The notes under the pieces were generated by a model that had not been told where the DNA came from, made no database searches, and saw nothing but the letters and a program-made list of their open reading frames with translations. Below are positions 24,047 through 38,577 of a DNA stretch of 64,000 bases, piece by piece. Numbering within the stretch: the stretch's first letter is position 1; each line of letters opens with the position of its first letter. This DNA comes from Jeotgalibacillus aurantiacus (GTDB taxonomy: Bacteria > Bacillota > Bacilli > Bacillales > Jeotgalibacillaceae): the NCBI RefSeq assembly GCF_020595125.1, contig NZ_JACNMS010000008.1, positions 1-64,000 on the forward strand, read 5' to 3'. Both the position numbers and the translations under genes were made by a program.

Positions 24047-24858
24047 AGTTCATTCACCAACTCTTCTTCAGTCAGGGTTAATCCGCCAACAGGCAGCCCC
24101 TTTTCCTTTAGTACGTGCTGCATTTTCAGCGGAAATGGCAGATCCAGTCCGAGGTCCACCAGCTCCTGACCCATCGCAAAAATCTCTTCAGGCGTCCCTT
24201 CGCGGTAGACCTGACCTTTGTTCATGACTATGATCCGGTCAGCTTTTGCTGCTTCTTCTAAGTCATGTGTGATGGATAGTACGGTCATTTCCTGCTCTTT
24301 TTTCAGTTCGCGCACAAGCTCAATAACCTCCTGCCGTCCTGCGGGATCCAACATAGAGGTCGCTTCATCTAAAATAATGATATCCGGGCGGAGCGCCAGC
24401 ACGCTTGCCATAGCAACACGCTGCTTCTGACCGCCTGACAGGTGATGCGGCTCCTGATCCAGAAATTCATCCATGCGGACCTGCTTTAATGCTCTCTGCA
24501 CGCGCTTGACCATTTCCTCCTGCGGAATCCCGTGATTTTCAAGGCCAAACGCGACATCATCCTGCACGGTTGTCCCGACAAACTGATTGTCAGGATTCTG
24601 AAACACCATGCCAATATGCTTGCGCGTGTCCCAGACGGTCTCTTTTTCTAATACAATATCTGAAATGCGGATTGTTCCCTCATCCGGGAAATAAAGGCCG
24701 TTCATCAATTTGGCCATCGTTGATTTTCCGGATCCGTTGTGACCGACAATCGCGGTCCAATCCCCTGTTTTAATCGAGATGGATACATCCTTTAATACAT
24801 CTGTCTCTGTTCCGGGATATTTGAAGGTTACATGCTCAAGCTTAATCATTTCACTCAT
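24022..24858 (-). CDS. ecfA1: ECF transporter ATPase EcfA1
   Basis: A 278 aa ABC ATPase with Walker A GHNGSGKS (39-46), [23 protein letters not shown], signature LSGGQKQR, Walker [14 protein letters not shown] and SITHDLEE. It pairs with EcfA2. The gene leads the ecf set, about 370 bp after rplQ, behind two long hairpin structures. Confidence 0.96.
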   Translation of the reverse strand: MSEMIKLEHVTFKYPGTETDVLKDVSISIKTGDWTAIVGHNGSGKSTMAKLMNGLYFPDEGTIRISDIVLEKETVWDTRKHIGMVFQNPDNQFVGTTVQDDVAFGLENHGIPQEEMVKRVQRALKQVRMDEFLDQEPHHLSGGQKQRVAMASVLALRPDIIILDEATSMLDPAGRQEVIELVRELKKEQEMTVLSITHDLEEAAKADRIIVMNKGQVYREGTPEEIFAMGQELVDLGLDLPFPLKMQHVLKEKGLPVGGLTLTEEELVNELWKSVLNK

Positions 24859-24961
24859 CCTGTCGGAACTCCTTTCTGTCTGGCTCTGCTCGACCGGCTC
24901 AGGACAATTCCTTAAAGCCTGCTCGTCTGATTTATATTAAATAGGTTTTTGTATAAAACTT

Positions 24962-24992
24962 TATGAAGCTATCTGAACACGAGAGCTTCATA
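24962..24992 (-). other. Leader hairpin before ecfA1
   Basis: TATGAAGCT-N13-AGCTTCATA is a perfect 9 bp stem roughly 100 nt upstream of the ecfA1 start, followed by A/T-rich sequence with TATAAAT. No strong promoter or riboswitch consensus was recognised in the segment between it and ecfA1. Confidence 0.45.
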
Positions 24993-25003
24993 CAGCTATA
25001 TAC

Positions 25004-25140
25004 AAAAAAAGCGCGCACCTCATTCAAGGAAATGCGCTCGCTTATACTCGCTTGTATGGTTTTCCGGGCTCCATTGTGACGATGGAGGAATGAGGTGCGT
25101 AGAGCTAGACGGGACAGGCGGACCTGCCCATCGTAGCGCT
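25004..25140 (-). other. Large structured element with U-tract between rplQ and ecfA1
   Basis: On the minus strand, a hairpin GGGCAGG-TCCG-CCTGTCC flanked by AGAGC/GCTCT is followed by a 12 bp perfect stem CGCACCTCATTC/GAATGAGGTGCG. The latter encloses about 62 nt with its own CTCCAT/ATGGAG and CATAC/GTATG stems and is followed by GCGCTTTTTTT. This looks like a branched terminator or attenuator in front of the ecf genes, or a repeat element; the first terminator already lies upstream. Confidence 0.5.
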
Positions 25141-25170
25141 CTGCTTTTGTCGTGTCGTATGAATCGTGAT

Positions 25171-25217
25171 TTAAAGAAAGAGGGCGAGAGCAGTTAGGCT
25201 CTAACTGTTCCGCCCTC
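25171..25217 (-). terminator. Terminator of the alpha operon (rplQ)
   Basis: GAGGGCG...CGCCCTC with an inner ACAGTTAG/CTAACTG stem, followed by a T-rich run on the minus strand, starts about 15 bp after the rplQ stop. It ends the S10-spc-alpha transcript. Confidence 0.85.
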
Positions 25218-25232
25218 CGTGTGTTCATCGAA

Positions 25233-25613
25233 TTATACTAATTCGATGATTACCATTGGTGCGCCGTCTCCGCGACGTGGACCAACTTTCATGATACGAG
25301 TGTATCCGCCTTGACGCTCAGCGTAACGTGGCGCTACATCGTTGAATAGTTTTTGAAGAGCATATACAGTTGACTCTTCGCCTTCTTCGTTTGTAACAGT
25401 AGCCATGTCACGACGGATGTAAGCAGCTGCCTGACGACGTGCGTGCAGGTCACCACGTTTTCCAAGAGTGATCATTTTTTCTACTGTTGAGCGAAGTTCT
25501 TTCGCGCGAGTTTCTGTTGTTTCAATGCGCTCATTAACGATAAGGTCAGTCGTAAGGTCACGAAGAAGTGCTTTACGCTGAGAGCTTGTACGTCCTAACT
25601 TTCTGTAAGCCAT
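25233..25613 (-). CDS. rplQ: 50S ribosomal protein L17
   Basis: A 126 aa protein with [20 protein letters not shown] and [17 protein letters not shown], the complete short bacterial form. L17 lies near the peptide exit tunnel. It ends the alpha operon, 40 bp after rpoA. Confidence 0.98.
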   Translation of the reverse strand: MAYRKLGRTSSQRKALLRDLTTDLIVNERIETTETRAKELRSTVEKMITLGKRGDLHARRQAAAYIRRDMATVTNEEGEESTVYALQKLFNDVAPRYAERQGGYTRIMKVGPRRGDGAPMVIIELV

Positions 25614-25653
25614 GAAGGGTTCCCTCCTTTTTAAAATTCTTTCTATCGGTCAA

Positions 25654-26598
25654 TCAGTCTTCTCTGCGAAGACCTAATCCAAGTTCATCTAATTTCGCCT
25701 TAACTTCTTCAAGTGATTTACGTCCGAGGTTACGCACTTTCATCATGTCCTCTTCTGACTTGTTAGCCAGCTCCTGAACAGTGTTGATTCCTGCACGCTT
25801 CAGGCAGTTGTAAGAACGAACAGACAGGTCAAGCTCTTCGATGGTCATCTCCAAAACTTTCTCTTTCTGATCTTCTTCTTTTTCTACCATGATTTCGGCA
25901 TTCTGTGCTTCGTTCGTTAATCCTACGAAGATATTAAGGTGTTCAGTCAGAATCTTAGCACCTAGAGCAACAGCTTCTTTCGGGCCAATGCTTCCGTCTG
26001 TCCAGACATCAAGTGAAAGCTTATCGAAGTTCGTCATTTGACCAACACGAGTGTTTTCAACCTGATAGTTTACACGAGAAACAGGTGTGTAGATTGAGTC
26101 AATTGGAATCACACCAATTGGCAGATCTTCACGTTTGTTCTGATCGGCTGGTGTATAACCGCGTCCGCGTGATGCTGTTAAACGCACACGAAGATGGCCG
26201 TTCTTCCCAATCGTTGCGATATAAAGATCAGGGTTAAGGATCTCTACGTCACTGTCATGAGTGATATCGGCAGCAGTTACCTGTCCATCACCTTGAACAT
26301 CGATTTCAAGTGTTTTTTCTTCATCTGAATAGATCTTCAATGCCAGCTTCTTGATATTCATTATAACTGTTGTAACATCTTCCACGACGCCTTCGATCGT
26401 TGAAAACTCGTGCAGTACGCTATCAATCTGGATTGACGTTACTGCTGCACCAGGAAGTGAGGATAATAGGATACGACGCAAGGAGTTACCCAATGTTGTA
26501 CCATACCCACGCTCAAGTGGCTCTACAACGAATTTTCCGTACTTGGCATCATCGCTGATCTCAACCGTTTCAATTTTTGGCTTTTCAATTTCGATCAT
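25654..26598 (-). CDS. rpoA: RNA polymerase alpha subunit
   Basis: A 314 aa subunit: N-terminal assembly domain with [25 protein letters not shown] and C-terminal domain (about 240-305) with [21 protein letters not shown] and [20 protein letters not shown], which binds UP elements and activators. Full length. The 175 bp before it contains a stem ATTGATG-AACT-CATCAAT (26639-26656) and a possible -10 TATACT without a clear -35. Confidence 0.99.
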   Translation of the reverse strand: MIEIEKPKIETVEISDDAKYGKFVVEPLERGYGTTLGNSLRRILLSSLPGAAVTSIQIDSVLHEFSTIEGVVEDVTTVIMNIKKLALKIYSDEEKTLEIDVQGDGQVTAADITHDSDVEILNPDLYIATIGKNGHLRVRLTASRGRGYTPADQNKREDLPIGVIPIDSIYTPVSRVNYQVENTRVGQMTNFDKLSLDVWTDGSIGPKEAVALGAKILTEHLNIFVGLTNEAQNAEIMVEKEEDQKEKVLEMTIEELDLSVRSYNCLKRAGINTVQELANKSEEDMMKVRNLGRKSLEEVKAKLDELGLGLRRED

Positions 26599-26773
26599 TC
26601 AAATTTACCCTCCTTCAAAACGTCGAAATCCCGGATGTATTGATGAGTTCATCAATCCGAAATTCCCCATGTTTACGGTTCCCATTGTGCTTTACAACTG
26701 GATCTTTCTTTTCTGTAAGAAGGAATTGCCTCTTCCAGTATAGACCAGAATCAGCGGATCTTATACAGAAAAA

Positions 26774-27163
26774 TTAAACACGACGACGTTTTGGCGGGCG
26801 GCAGCCATTGTGAGGAACTGGCGTTACGTCTTTGATTGCCGTTACGTCAAGACCTGCAGCCTGAAGTGCACGGATAGCCGCTTCACGACCTGCACCAGGA
26901 CCTTTTACTGTTACTTCCAAAGTTCTCATTCCGTGTTCCATTGAAGCTTTAGCTGCTGTTTCAGCTGCCATTTGTGCTGCGAATGGAGTTGACTTACGAG
27001 ATCCTCTGAAACCTAGTGAACCAGCGCTTGACCAAGCCACTGCGTTTCCTTGAGTATCTGTAATCATCACGATTGTATTGTTAAAAGTTGAGCGGATGTG
27101 AGCAATACCTGCTTCGATATTCTTTTTCACACGACGCTTACGAGTTTGTTGTTTACGTGCCAT
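26774..27163 (-). CDS. rpsK: 30S ribosomal protein S11
   Basis: A 129 aa protein with the basic N-terminus [19 protein letters not shown], the core [10 protein letters not shown] and [18 protein letters not shown] at the C-terminus. It forms part of the platform near the mRNA exit. Follows rpsM by 25 bp. Confidence 0.98.
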   Translation of the reverse strand: MARKQQTRKRRVKKNIEAGIAHIRSTFNNTIVMITDTQGNAVAWSSAGSLGFRGSRKSTPFAAQMAAETAAKASMEHGMRTLEVTVKGPGAGREAAIRALQAAGLDVTAIKDVTPVPHNGCRPPKRRRV

Positions 27164-27188
27164 TGTAGGAAGAAACCTCCTTTACCTA

Positions 27189-27554
27189 TTATTTTTTCTT
27201 GTTCGCTACAGTCTTACGAGGACCTTTACGAGTACGTGCATTGTTCTTCGTGTGCTGTCCGCGAACTGGTAGTCCACGACGGTGACGAAGACCGCGGTAT
27301 GCTCCGATTTCCATTAGACGCTTAATGTTTAGTGACGTTTCACGACGAAGGTCACCTTCTACTTTAAGACCGTCAACGATTTCACGGATTTTGTTAAGCT
27401 CATCTTCAGTCAGATCACGAACGCGAGTGTCTTCAGAAACACCTGCTTCTTTAAGGATTTGAGTTGAAGTTGATTTACCGATACCAAAGATATAAGTTAA
27501 AGAAATCACAACGCGCTTATCACGAGGGATATCTACTCCAGCAATACGTGCCAT
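27189..27554 (-). CDS. rpsM: 30S ribosomal protein S13
   Basis: A 121 aa protein beginning [19 protein letters not shown] and ending in the basic tail [15 protein letters not shown] that reaches the decoding region. Contacts the 50S subunit in bridge B1. Complete. Confidence 0.98.
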   Translation of the reverse strand: MARIAGVDIPRDKRVVISLTYIFGIGKSTSTQILKEAGVSEDTRVRDLTEDELNKIREIVDGLKVEGDLRRETSLNIKRLMEIGAYRGLRHRRGLPVRGQHTKNNARTRKGPRKTVANKKK

Positions 27555-27577
27555 TTACATGAGCACCTCCTTCTTTA

Positions 27578-27706
<129 letters not shown>

Positions 27707-27729
27707 TTAGTGGTTCGGAGTGCAAAAGA

Positions 27730-27948
27730 TTATTTGTAACGGTAAGTGATACGGCCGCGAGTCAGGTCATATGGAGATAACTCCACTGTTACCCGGTCGC
27801 CAGGAAGGATCCGGATAAAGTGCATACGGATTTTACCTGAAACGTGCGCAAGCACATTATGACCATTTTCTAATTCTACCTTAAACATTGCGTTAGGCAA
27901 AGTCTCAACTACGGTACCTTCAATTTCGATAACATCGTCTTTCGCCAT
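27730..27948 (-). CDS. infA: Translation initiation factor IF-1
   Basis: A 72 aa S1/OB-fold protein with [22 protein letters not shown] and [20 protein letters not shown]. It binds the A site of the 30S subunit during initiation. Size is exact for the family. Confidence 0.98.
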   Translation of the reverse strand: MAKDDVIEIEGTVVETLPNAMFKVELENGHNVLAHVSGKIRMHFIRILPGDRVTVELSPYDLTRGRITYRYK

Positions 27949-27969
27949 CGAACAAATCTCCCTTCTTTA

Positions 27970-28263
27970 TCAATCTTTCAGGATGCTGTTAACAAATGTC
28001 TGGACTGCGAATCGCAGCTTTCCGTTTGTCACACGTCCTGTCTCAGAAATACTATTTAGAACTTCAGGGGATACATAGTCGCATGAAGTCAAATGATGAA
28101 TGTTTTTCTTTTTCGGCCGGTCAAACTTCCGGTGTTCACCGTCCGCAATTAAAACAAACTTCTCATCTAACCGATGAATGACAACCGCGTATACACCTGT
28201 ATCACGGCCCTTGTTCACCTGCACAATTTGCCCTATCCCGGGGGGCGAATCGGATTCAAACAT
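27970..28263 (-). CDS. KOW-domain RNA-binding protein (L14e-like)
   Basis: A 97 aa protein with an N-terminal KOW motif (GIGQIVQVNKGRDTGVYAVVI) and FVLIADGEHRKFDRPKKKNIHHL. A small KOW gene resembling archaeal/eukaryotic L14e sits between map and infA in Bacillus. The ATG is chosen, since AGGTGA is 5 nt upstream; a GTG three codons before overlaps it. Probable RNA- or ribosome-binding role. Confidence 0.88.
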   Translation of the reverse strand: MFESDSPPGIGQIVQVNKGRDTGVYAVVIHRLDEKFVLIADGEHRKFDRPKKKNIHHLTSCDYVSPEVLNSISETGRVTNGKLRFAVQTFVNSILKD

Positions 28264-28278
28264 TAGGATCACCTACAA

Positions 28279-29024
28279 CTAGGCTTTTGTCAGGACTTCG
28301 TAACCCTCTTCAGTGATCGCAATCGTGTGTTCAAAGTGCGCACACATCTTACCATCGGTGGTTACGACTGTCCAGTTATCAGCAAGTGTCTTGACGTAGC
28401 GACTTCCTGCATTCACCATCGGTTCAATCGCTAGTACCATGCCGGGTTTCAGTCGGGGCCCTTTGTTCGGCGGACCATAATGAGGAATTTGCGGTGCCTC
28501 ATGCAAGTCTTGCCCAACGCCATGCCCTACATACTCCCGTACGATTGAAAAACCGTTTTCTTCAACATACGTTTGAACAGCATGAGAGATGTTCGACAGG
28601 CGAACACCCGGTTTCGCTTCCTTCAAGCCCCGAAAGAGTGATTCCTCCGTTACTTCAAGCAGCTTCTGTGTCTCCGCTGGAATCGATCCAACCGGATAGG
28701 TCCAGGCGGAGTCGCCGTGATATCCCTTATACTTTGCGCCGATATCAATGCTGATGATGTCACCATCTTTCAGCTTGCGGCTTCCAGGGATGCCATGAAC
28801 GAGTTCTTCATTAACTGAAGCACAGATACTTCCGCTGAAACCGTTGTACCCTTTAAAGGATGGAACTGCGTCATGCTGACGGATAAACCGGTCAGCAATC
28901 TCATCAAGTTCCTTCGTTGTGATTCCAGGCGCAATATACTTTTGCAGCTCCTGATGGGTTAACGCAACGATCTTGCCTGCTTCGCGCATGATCTCAATCT
29001 CGCGAGGAGTCTTGCAAACGATCA

Positions 29025-29025
<1 letters not shown>
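28279..29025 (-). CDS. map: Methionine aminopeptidase type I
   Basis: A 248 aa metalloprotease that removes the initiator Met. Metal ligands occur in the usual order: [19 protein letters not shown] (two Asp), GHGVG (His), AIEPM (Glu) and [11 protein letters not shown] (Glu). Substrate His lies in ELVHGIPG. It overlaps the adk stop by one base (TAATG). Confidence 0.98.
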
Positions 29026-29687
<662 letters not shown>

Positions 29688-29732
29688 TCATTTAAGATGG
29701 GCTTCAGGGTGTAGCACCCCAAAACCATGTGA

Positions 29733-31034
29733 TTATCTCATGAATCCTTTATAGTTCCGCTTCACCAGCTGTGCTTCCAGCTGCTTCATTGTCTCAAGTG
29801 CTACCCCAACGATGATCAACAGGCTTGTTCCGCCAATTTGCACCGACTGTGGAAGACCAGCAAGATTAATGAAGAAAATCGGCAGGATCGAAATTACAGA
29901 AAGGAAAATCGCTCCTACGAAAGTCAAACGGTAAAGAACGCTCGTCAGGTAATCCTGAGTTGCACGTCCAGGACGGATACCTGGGATATAACCACCTTGT
30001 TTTTTAAGGTTTTCAGCCATATTCTCCGGATTCACCTGAATGAATGCGTAGAAATACGTGAAAGCAACGATCAGCGCAACGTAAATCGTCATACCGATTG
30101 GCTGCGTGTAATCAAATACATCCTGAATCGTTGTTGTAATGTTGTTTTGTCCAAAGAAAGTGACTAGCGTCTGTGGTGTAATAATGAAGGAAATCGCAAA
30201 GATTACCGGAATTACACCTGCTGCGTTTACTTTCAATGGAATGTGTGACGACTGTCCGCCAGTTGCCTGAGCGTTGTTGCCACCAACACGTTTTGCATAT
30301 TGTACCGGAATTTTACGCAGTGCCTGCTGTACGAAGATTACTCCGACCGTAATCGCAATAACCGCAAGTAGTAGCAGTGCCAGAATGACGATGTTCAGGA
30401 ACAATTGCTCCCCCGCACCTTCAATCTGCTGTGCGTAAAGCTGGTTAACGCCATTAGGAATAGCGGCCACGATACCTGCAAAGATGATAATGGAAATACC
30501 ATTTCCAACACCTTTAGCTGTGATCTGCTCTCCTAACCACATTAAAAAAGCTGTCCCGGCTGTAAGTACGACTGCAATCAGCATGTACGTTGTCACCGAT
30601 GTATCCGGAATCAATGTTCCACCATACATACGGTTAAAGCCGTAAGACATTCCGATTGCCTGGATGAATGCCAGTACAATCGTGAAGTAACGTGTAAACT
30701 GAGCCAGCTTACGACGTCCAACATCTCCCTGTTTAGACCACTCAGCAAACTTCGGAACAACGTCCATTTGCAAAAGCTGTACAATGATGGAGGCCGTGAT
30801 ATACGGCATGATTCCCATTGCCAGGATCGAGAAGTTGATTAAAGCTCCGCCCCCGAACGTATTCATAAATCCGATCAGGCCGGACATCTGGTCCTGTGCC
30901 TGAAGAACTTGTGCATCTACGCCAGGAACCGGAATGAATGTTCCGATCCGAAAGACCACCAACATTAAAAGAGTGAAGATAATTTTGTTTCTTATTTCAC
31001 CCACGCGCATAAAATTGGAGATTGTCCGAAACAT
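29733..31034 (-). CDS. secY: Protein translocase subunit SecY
   Basis: A 433 aa membrane protein with ten predicted helices: plug region GGGALINFSILAMGIMPYI, the cytoplasmic loop VQYAKRVGG and QQALRKIPVQ that contact SecA, and the C-terminal KRNYKGFMR. It forms the export channel with SecE (58278). Starts with a one-base overlap with rplO. Confidence 0.98.
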   Translation of the reverse strand: MFRTISNFMRVGEIRNKIIFTLLMLVVFRIGTFIPVPGVDAQVLQAQDQMSGLIGFMNTFGGGALINFSILAMGIMPYITASIIVQLLQMDVVPKFAEWSKQGDVGRRKLAQFTRYFTIVLAFIQAIGMSYGFNRMYGGTLIPDTSVTTYMLIAVVLTAGTAFLMWLGEQITAKGVGNGISIIIFAGIVAAIPNGVNQLYAQQIEGAGEQLFLNIVILALLLLAVIAITVGVIFVQQALRKIPVQYAKRVGGNNAQATGGQSSHIPLKVNAAGVIPVIFAISFIITPQTLVTFFGQNNITTTIQDVFDYTQPIGMTIYVALIVAFTYFYAFIQVNPENMAENLKKQGGYIPGIRPGRATQDYLTSVLYRLTFVGAIFLSVISILPIFFINLAGLPQSVQIGGTSLLIIVGVALETMKQLEAQLVKRNYKGFMR

Positions 31035-31474
31035 TAAACCACCTCAGTTGTTCCGCCGGCAGCTTCGATTGCTTCTTTAGCAGCAGAAGAGAATTTGTGA
31101 GCTTTAACAGTCAGTTTCTTCTCTACAGTACCTTTTGCAAGAACCTTGATTCCTGCACGCTCTTTGCTTACTACACCAGTTTCGATTAGAAGCTCAGGTG
31201 TTACTTCTGTTCCTTCGTCGAAACGGTTTAGTGCATCAAGATTAATAACCGCATATTCTTTACGGTGGATGTTTGTGAATCCACGCTTAGGAAGACGGCG
31301 TGCTAATGGGTTCTGACCACCCTCAAAGCCTGGGCGTACTCCGCCGCCTGAACGGGCGTTTTGACCTTTATGACCTTTACCAGCAGTCTTACCATTACCA
31401 GAACCGATACCGCGACCAACGCGATTGCGCTCTCTGCGGGATCCTTCTGCAGGTTTTAACTCATGAAGTTTCAT
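31034..31474 (-). CDS. rplO: 50S ribosomal protein L15
   Basis: A 146 aa protein with the Gly/Arg-rich N-terminal extension [20 protein letters not shown] and [15 protein letters not shown], then a globular C-terminal domain. Binds 23S and 5S rRNA regions late in assembly. Confidence 0.98.
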   Translation of the reverse strand: MKLHELKPAEGSRRERNRVGRGIGSGNGKTAGKGHKGQNARSGGGVRPGFEGGQNPLARRLPKRGFTNIHRKEYAVINLDALNRFDEGTEVTPELLIETGVVSKERAGIKVLAKGTVEKKLTVKAHKFSSAAKEAIEAAGGTTEVV

Positions 31475-31503
31475 AGTGGCACCTCCTTGTTGTAAACGTT
31501 GAA

Positions 31504-31686
31504 TTAGATTTCTTTAACTGATACCAGGTGAGACACTTTATTGATCATTCCGCGGATTGCAGGGTTATCCTGCTGTTCAACAGTCTGGTTAGTCTTACGA
31601 AGACCAAGAGCCTGTACTGTTGCACGCTGATCTTTATTGCGTCCGATCACGCTGCGAGTGAGGGTAATTGCTAGTTTGTTTGCCAT
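31504..31686 (-). CDS. rpmD: 50S ribosomal protein L30
   Basis: A 60 aa protein starting [20 protein letters not shown] with RTN/KTNQTV and ending [13 protein letters not shown]. The ATG with GGAGGGA upstream is used rather than a GTG one codon before. Confidence 0.97.
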   Translation of the reverse strand: MANKLAITLTRSVIGRNKDQRATVQALGLRKTNQTVEQQDNPAIRGMINKVSHLVSVKEI

Positions 31687-31699
31687 CACTTATCCCTCC

Positions 31700-32200
31700 T
31701 TATCCTAACAGTTCTTCCACTGACTTACCGCGAAGCTTAGCTACATCTTCTGCACGCTTAAGCTGGTTAAGGCCGTCAATTGTGGCACGAACCATATTGA
31801 TTGGTGTGTTAGATCCCAGTGATTTAGAAAGAATGTCGTGGACACCTGCAAGCTCAAGTACCGCACGAACCGGTCCACCGGCGATGATTCCTGTACCAGG
31901 AGATGCTGGTTTAATCAGGATTGAGCCAGCTCCGAAACGACCTGTAACAAGGTGAGGAGTTGTTCCTTCTACCATTGGTACTTCAATCAGATTTTTCTTC
32001 GCGTCTTCGATTGCTTTACGGATCGCATCAGGTACCTCTTGGGCTTTACCTGTACCGAAACCGACATGGCCATTCTTGTCTCCTACTACTACAAGAGCAG
32101 AGAAACGGAAGCGGCGGCCACCTTTAACAACCTTAGCGACACGGTTAATCGTAACTACGCGTTCTTCAAGTTCAAGTTTGTTTGGATCAATGCGACGCAT
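31700..32200 (-). CDS. rpsE: 30S ribosomal protein S5
   Basis: A 166 aa protein with the double-stranded-RNA-binding N-terminal domain ([19 protein letters not shown]) containing the loop linked to spectinomycin resistance ([13 protein letters not shown], wild type in form), and [16 protein letters not shown]. Complete. Confidence 0.98.
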   Translation of the reverse strand: MRRIDPNKLELEERVVTINRVAKVVKGGRRFRFSALVVVGDKNGHVGFGTGKAQEVPDAIRKAIEDAKKNLIEVPMVEGTTPHLVTGRFGAGSILIKPASPGTGIIAGGPVRAVLELAGVHDILSKSLGSNTPINMVRATIDGLNQLKRAEDVAKLRGKSVEELLG

Positions 32201-32223
32201 CTGGATTGTCCCTCCTTTTTCTA

Positions 32224-32586
32224 TTAAAATTCAAGTCCGTTTTCACGTGCAGCATCAGCAAGAGCTTTCACGCGGCCGTGGTAAAGATATCCTCCACGAT
32301 CAAATACGACTGATTTCATTCCTTTTTCAGCTGCGCGTTTTGCGATTGCTTCGCCAACTTTTGTTGCAGCCTCGACGTTTCCGCCGCTTTCAAGACCAAG
32401 CTCTTTATCTTTTGTAGATGCGCTGGCAAGTGTTACGCCGTTTACATCATCGATAAGTTGAGCGTAGATATGCTTGTTAGAACGGTATACGTTTAGACGT
32501 GGACGCTGTTCAGTACCAGTGATTGTCGTACGAACACGTGCATGACGCTTCTTACGTACCGCATTCTTGTCAACTTTAGTAATCAA
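32224..32586 (-). CDS. rplR: 50S ribosomal protein L18
   Basis: A 120 aa protein with [35 protein letters not shown] and [24 protein letters not shown]. Binds 5S rRNA together with L5 and L25. Confidence 0.98.
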   Translation of the reverse strand: MITKVDKNAVRKKRHARVRTTITGTEQRPRLNVYRSNKHIYAQLIDDVNGVTLASASTKDKELGLESGGNVEAATKVGEAIAKRAAEKGMKSVVFDRGGYLYHGRVKALADAARENGLEF

Positions 32587-32619
32587 TCAAGGTCACTCCT
32601 TTCATGCGCCTAAGCGGCA

Positions 32620-33156
32620 TTATTTACCTGTTTTACCTTCTTTACGGCGAACACGTTCACCTTCATAACGGATTCCTTTACCTTTGTAAGGCTCTGGAGG
32701 ACGTACGTCGCGGATGTTAGCAGCTAGTGCACCTACGCGCTCTTTGCTAGCACCTTTAACGATCACTTTTGTGTTTGAAGGAACTTCGATTTCGATTCCT
32801 TCTTCCGGTGTAATCTCAACTGGGTGAGAGTATCCTACGTTAAGAACAAGCTTGTTACCTTGTTTCTGTGCACGATATCCAACCCCGATAAGCTCAAGAC
32901 CACGTTCGAAGCCTTTAGATACACCTTCGATCATGTTGTTAAGGATTGCACGAGTTGTACCGTGAATAGTACGGTGCTCTTTAGAGTCAGAAGGACGGAC
33001 AACTGTTAATGTGCTGCCTTCCTGCTCGAATTTCATTTCTGAGTTGAAAGTGAATGTAAGTTCACCTTTAGGACCTTTTGCAGTAACTGTTGAACCGTCA
33101 AAAGTTAACGTTACGTCTGAAGGTACCTCGATTGGTTTTTTTCCTACGCGAGACAT
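32620..33156 (-). CDS. rplF: 50S ribosomal protein L6
   Basis: A 178 aa protein of two homologous domains, beginning [15 protein letters not shown] and ending [25 protein letters not shown]. It stabilises the factor-binding site near the sarcin-ricin loop. Confidence 0.98.
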   Translation of the reverse strand: MSRVGKKPIEVPSDVTLTFDGSTVTAKGPKGELTFTFNSEMKFEQEGSTLTVVRPSDSKEHRTIHGTTRAILNNMIEGVSKGFERGLELIGVGYRAQKQGNKLVLNVGYSHPVEITPEEGIEIEVPSNTKVIVKGASKERVGALAANIRDVRPPEPYKGKGIRYEGERVRRKEGKTGK

Positions 33157-33187
33157 TTTGTTGCACCTCTCTTTCGATTAAAAAGTA

Positions 33188-33586
33188 TTACCAAACGTAT
33201 GCTAGAACTTCTCCGCCCACTTGCTTAGCACGAGCTTCTTTGTCCGTTACAACGCCAGTTGAAGTTGATACGATTGCGATTCCAAGACCGTTCAGTACGC
33301 GTGGAAGCTCATCAGCTTTCGCGTAAACACGTAGACCTGGCTTAGAGATACGCTTAAGGCCAGTGATAACACGCTCGTTATTCGCACCGTACTTAAGGAA
33401 GATGCGGATAATGCCCTGTTGGCTGTCCTCGATATATTCAACGTCACGGATGAAACCTTCACGCTTAAGGATTTCTGCGATTTCTTTCTTAATGTTAGAA
33501 GCAGGTACCTCTAGCTTCTCGTGACGCACTTGATTCGCATTACGGATGCGAGTCAAAAGATCTGCGATTGGATCTGTCATTGTCAT
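33188..33586 (-). CDS. rpsH: 30S ribosomal protein S8
   Basis: A 132 aa protein with [19 protein letters not shown] and the C-terminal [26 protein letters not shown]. Primary 16S rRNA-binding protein; in studied bacteria it can regulate the spc operon. Confidence 0.98.
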   Translation of the reverse strand: MTMTDPIADLLTRIRNANQVRHEKLEVPASNIKKEIAEILKREGFIRDVEYIEDSQQGIIRIFLKYGANNERVITGLKRISKPGLRVYAKADELPRVLNGLGIAIVSTSTGVVTDKEARAKQVGGEVLAYVW

Positions 33587-33616
33587 ATTAATTTACCTCC
33601 TTCCCAAAATCGGGTA

Positions 33617-33826
<210 letters not shown>

Positions 33827-34366
33827 TTACTTTTGGAATGGCATACCGAATTGAGTTAGAAGCTCACGAGACTCTTCGTCTGTTTTAGCTGTCGTTACAA
33901 TTACGATGTCCATACCACGAACTTTATTTACCTTGTCATAATCGATCTCTGGGAAGATAAGCTGCTCTTTAACACCAAGAGTGTAGTTTCCGCGTCCGTC
34001 GAAAGACTTTTTAGATACTCCGCGGAAGTCACGTACACGTGGAAGAGATACAGAGACTAGCTTGTCTAAGAATTCATACATACGCTCGCCGCGAAGTGTT
34101 ACTTTCGCTCCGATTGGCATACCTTCACGAAGACGGAAACCTGCGATTGATTTCTTAGCTTTTGTTACTAGAGGCTTTTGACCAGTGATAGTCGCAAGCT
34201 CTTCAACTGCTGTATCTAATGATTTAGTGTTTTGAACTGCGTCACCAACACCCATGTTGATTACGATTTTGTCGATTTTCGGTACCTGCATAACAGAAGT
34301 GTAGTTGAACTTCTTCACTAGAGCAGGTGTGATTTCACTGTTGAACTTTTCTTTTAGGCGGTTCAT
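33827..34366 (-). CDS. rplE: 50S ribosomal protein L5
   Basis: A 179 aa protein starting [20 protein letters not shown] with [37 protein letters not shown] and [18 protein letters not shown]. Binds 5S rRNA and contacts P-site tRNA. Confidence 0.98.
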   Translation of the reverse strand: MNRLKEKFNSEITPALVKKFNYTSVMQVPKIDKIVINMGVGDAVQNTKSLDTAVEELATITGQKPLVTKAKKSIAGFRLREGMPIGAKVTLRGERMYEFLDKLVSVSLPRVRDFRGVSKKSFDGRGNYTLGVKEQLIFPEIDYDKVNKVRGMDIVIVTTAKTDEESRELLTQFGMPFQK

Positions 34367-34388
34367 TCTTGAGTACCTCCCCTCTTAA

Positions 34389-34700
34389 CTATTTATCTAA
34401 AGATTCACCTGATTTTTTAGCAATACGAACTTTCTTGCCGTCCTCAACTTTGTAACCAACACGAGTTGGTTCGTTTGTTTTCGGATCGATCAGCATCACG
34501 TTTGATACGTGAATCGCTGCCTCCATGTTGGAGATTCCACCTTGTGGATTCAATTGTGATGGCTTTGAGTGCTTTTTAACGATGTTCACACCTTCAACCA
34601 CAACACGGTCTTTTTTCGGAAGAGCTGCAAGTACAGTACCTGTCTTGCCTTTGTCTTTACCTGAAATGACCATTACTTTGTCGCCTTTTTTAACGTGCAT
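34389..34700 (-). CDS. rplX: 50S ribosomal protein L24
   Basis: A 103 aa protein with the KOW motif [19 protein letters not shown] and [13 protein letters not shown]. It initiates 50S assembly by binding the 5' end of 23S rRNA. Confidence 0.98.
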   Translation of the reverse strand: MHVKKGDKVMVISGKDKGKTGTVLAALPKKDRVVVEGVNIVKKHSKPSQLNPQGGISNMEAAIHVSNVMLIDPKTNEPTRVGYKVEDGKKVRIAKKSGESLDK

Positions 34701-34737
34701 CCTGTCGCACCTCCTTGATACGGTGGTTATTGATCAA

Positions 34738-35127
<390 letters not shown>

Positions 35128-35148
35128 TTAACATTTCCGAACAATGTA

Positions 35149-35427
<279 letters not shown>

Positions 35428-35434
35428 TCAGTTA

Positions 35435-36724
<1,290 letters not shown>

Positions 36725-36727
36725 GCA

Positions 36728-37069
36728 TTATCCCTCCTTTTTTTCAGATACCACGATTGTAATGTGGCTAGTACGTTTGTTAATGGCACTTGCACGACCT
36801 TGTGCACGAGGACGGAAACGTTTAAGTGTTGGTCCCTCATTCACGTATGCTTCAGAAATCACAAGGTTGTTGATGTCCATGTCGTAATTATGCTCAGCGT
36901 TCGCTACAGCAGATTTTAATACTTTCTCGATTACTGGTGATGCAGAGCGTGGTGTGTGGTTTAAGATAGCCACCGCTTCGCCAACCTGCTTACCGCGGAT
37001 TAAATCTGCTACTAGGCGTACTTTACGAGGAGCAATACGAACTGTTCTCGCAACAGCTTTAGCTTGCAT
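36728..37069 (-). CDS. rplV: 50S ribosomal protein L22
   Basis: A 113 aa protein with the tunnel-lining hairpin [24 protein letters not shown], wild type in form at the macrolide-related loop, and [20 protein letters not shown]. Complete. Confidence 0.98.
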   Translation of the reverse strand: MQAKAVARTVRIAPRKVRLVADLIRGKQVGEAVAILNHTPRSASPVIEKVLKSAVANAEHNYDMDINNLVISEAYVNEGPTLKRFRPRAQGRASAINKRTSHITIVVSEKKEG

Positions 37070-37088
37070 TAGGATAGCCTCCTCTCAA

Positions 37089-37367
37089 TTAGCGTCTTGT
37101 TTTCTTATCATCACTTGCGTGACCTTTGTACGTACGGCTTGGTGCGAATTCACCAAGTTTGTGACCAACCATATCTTCAGTCACGTAAACCGGTACGTGC
37201 TTACGTCCATCGTATACAGCGATTGTATGACCGATGAAGTTAGGGAAGATTGTAGAACGGCGAGACCAAGTTTTGATAACCTGCTTCTTGTCCGCTTCAT
37301 TAAGCTTCTCAACCTTTGACATTAAGTGATCGTCCACGAAAGGTCCTTTTTTCAAGCTGCGACCCAT
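37089..37367 (-). CDS. rpsS: 30S ribosomal protein S19
   Basis: A 92 aa protein, [19 protein letters not shown] and [28 protein letters not shown]. Located on the 30S head with S13. Confidence 0.98.
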   Translation of the reverse strand: MGRSLKKGPFVDDHLMSKVEKLNEADKKQVIKTWSRRSTIFPNFIGHTIAVYDGRKHVPVYVTEDMVGHKLGEFAPSRTYKGHASDDKKTRR

Positions 37368-37427
37368 ACTGGAACCTCCTTTCGTGATTGCCCTACGGTT
37401 CGTATGTTGAACCGTAGCTCAATCCCG

Positions 37428-38279
<852 letters not shown>

Positions 38280-38292
38280 TTATCGGGTTTTA

Positions 38293-38577
38293 TTAAACCT
38301 CGAAAAATTCGATTTCTTTGCTATCTTCAGTAAGAGTTACGATTGCTTTGCGACGCTTGTTAGTAAAACCTGCATAACGTCCAACGCGCTTGTATTTACC
38401 TTTGTAGTTCATGATGTTTACTTTCTCAACATCTACTCCAAAGATCTCCTGGATTGCGTCTTTCACTTGTGTTTTGTTCGCACGAGTGTCGACTTCGAAC
38501 GTGTACTTCTTCTCACCCATAAGGTCTGAAGAACGCTCAGTGATTACGGGGCGCTTAATGATTTCGCGAGCATCCAT
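38293..38577 (-). CDS. rplW: 50S ribosomal protein L23
   Basis: A 94 aa protein, [20 protein letters not shown] to SKEIEFFEV. Main docking site for trigger factor and SRP at the tunnel exit. It overlaps the rplD stop by one base (TAATG). Confidence 0.98.
   Translation of the reverse strand: MDAREIIKRPVITERSSDLMGEKKYTFEVDTRANKTQVKDAIQEIFGVDVEKVNIMNYKGKYKRVGRYAGFTNKRRKAIVTLTEDSKEIEFFEV

Noticed and set aside
24932-25228. 98-codon minus-strand frame between rplQ and ecfA1
   Set aside because: It is made up of terminator and long stem sequence, has no ribosome site and no protein-like composition.
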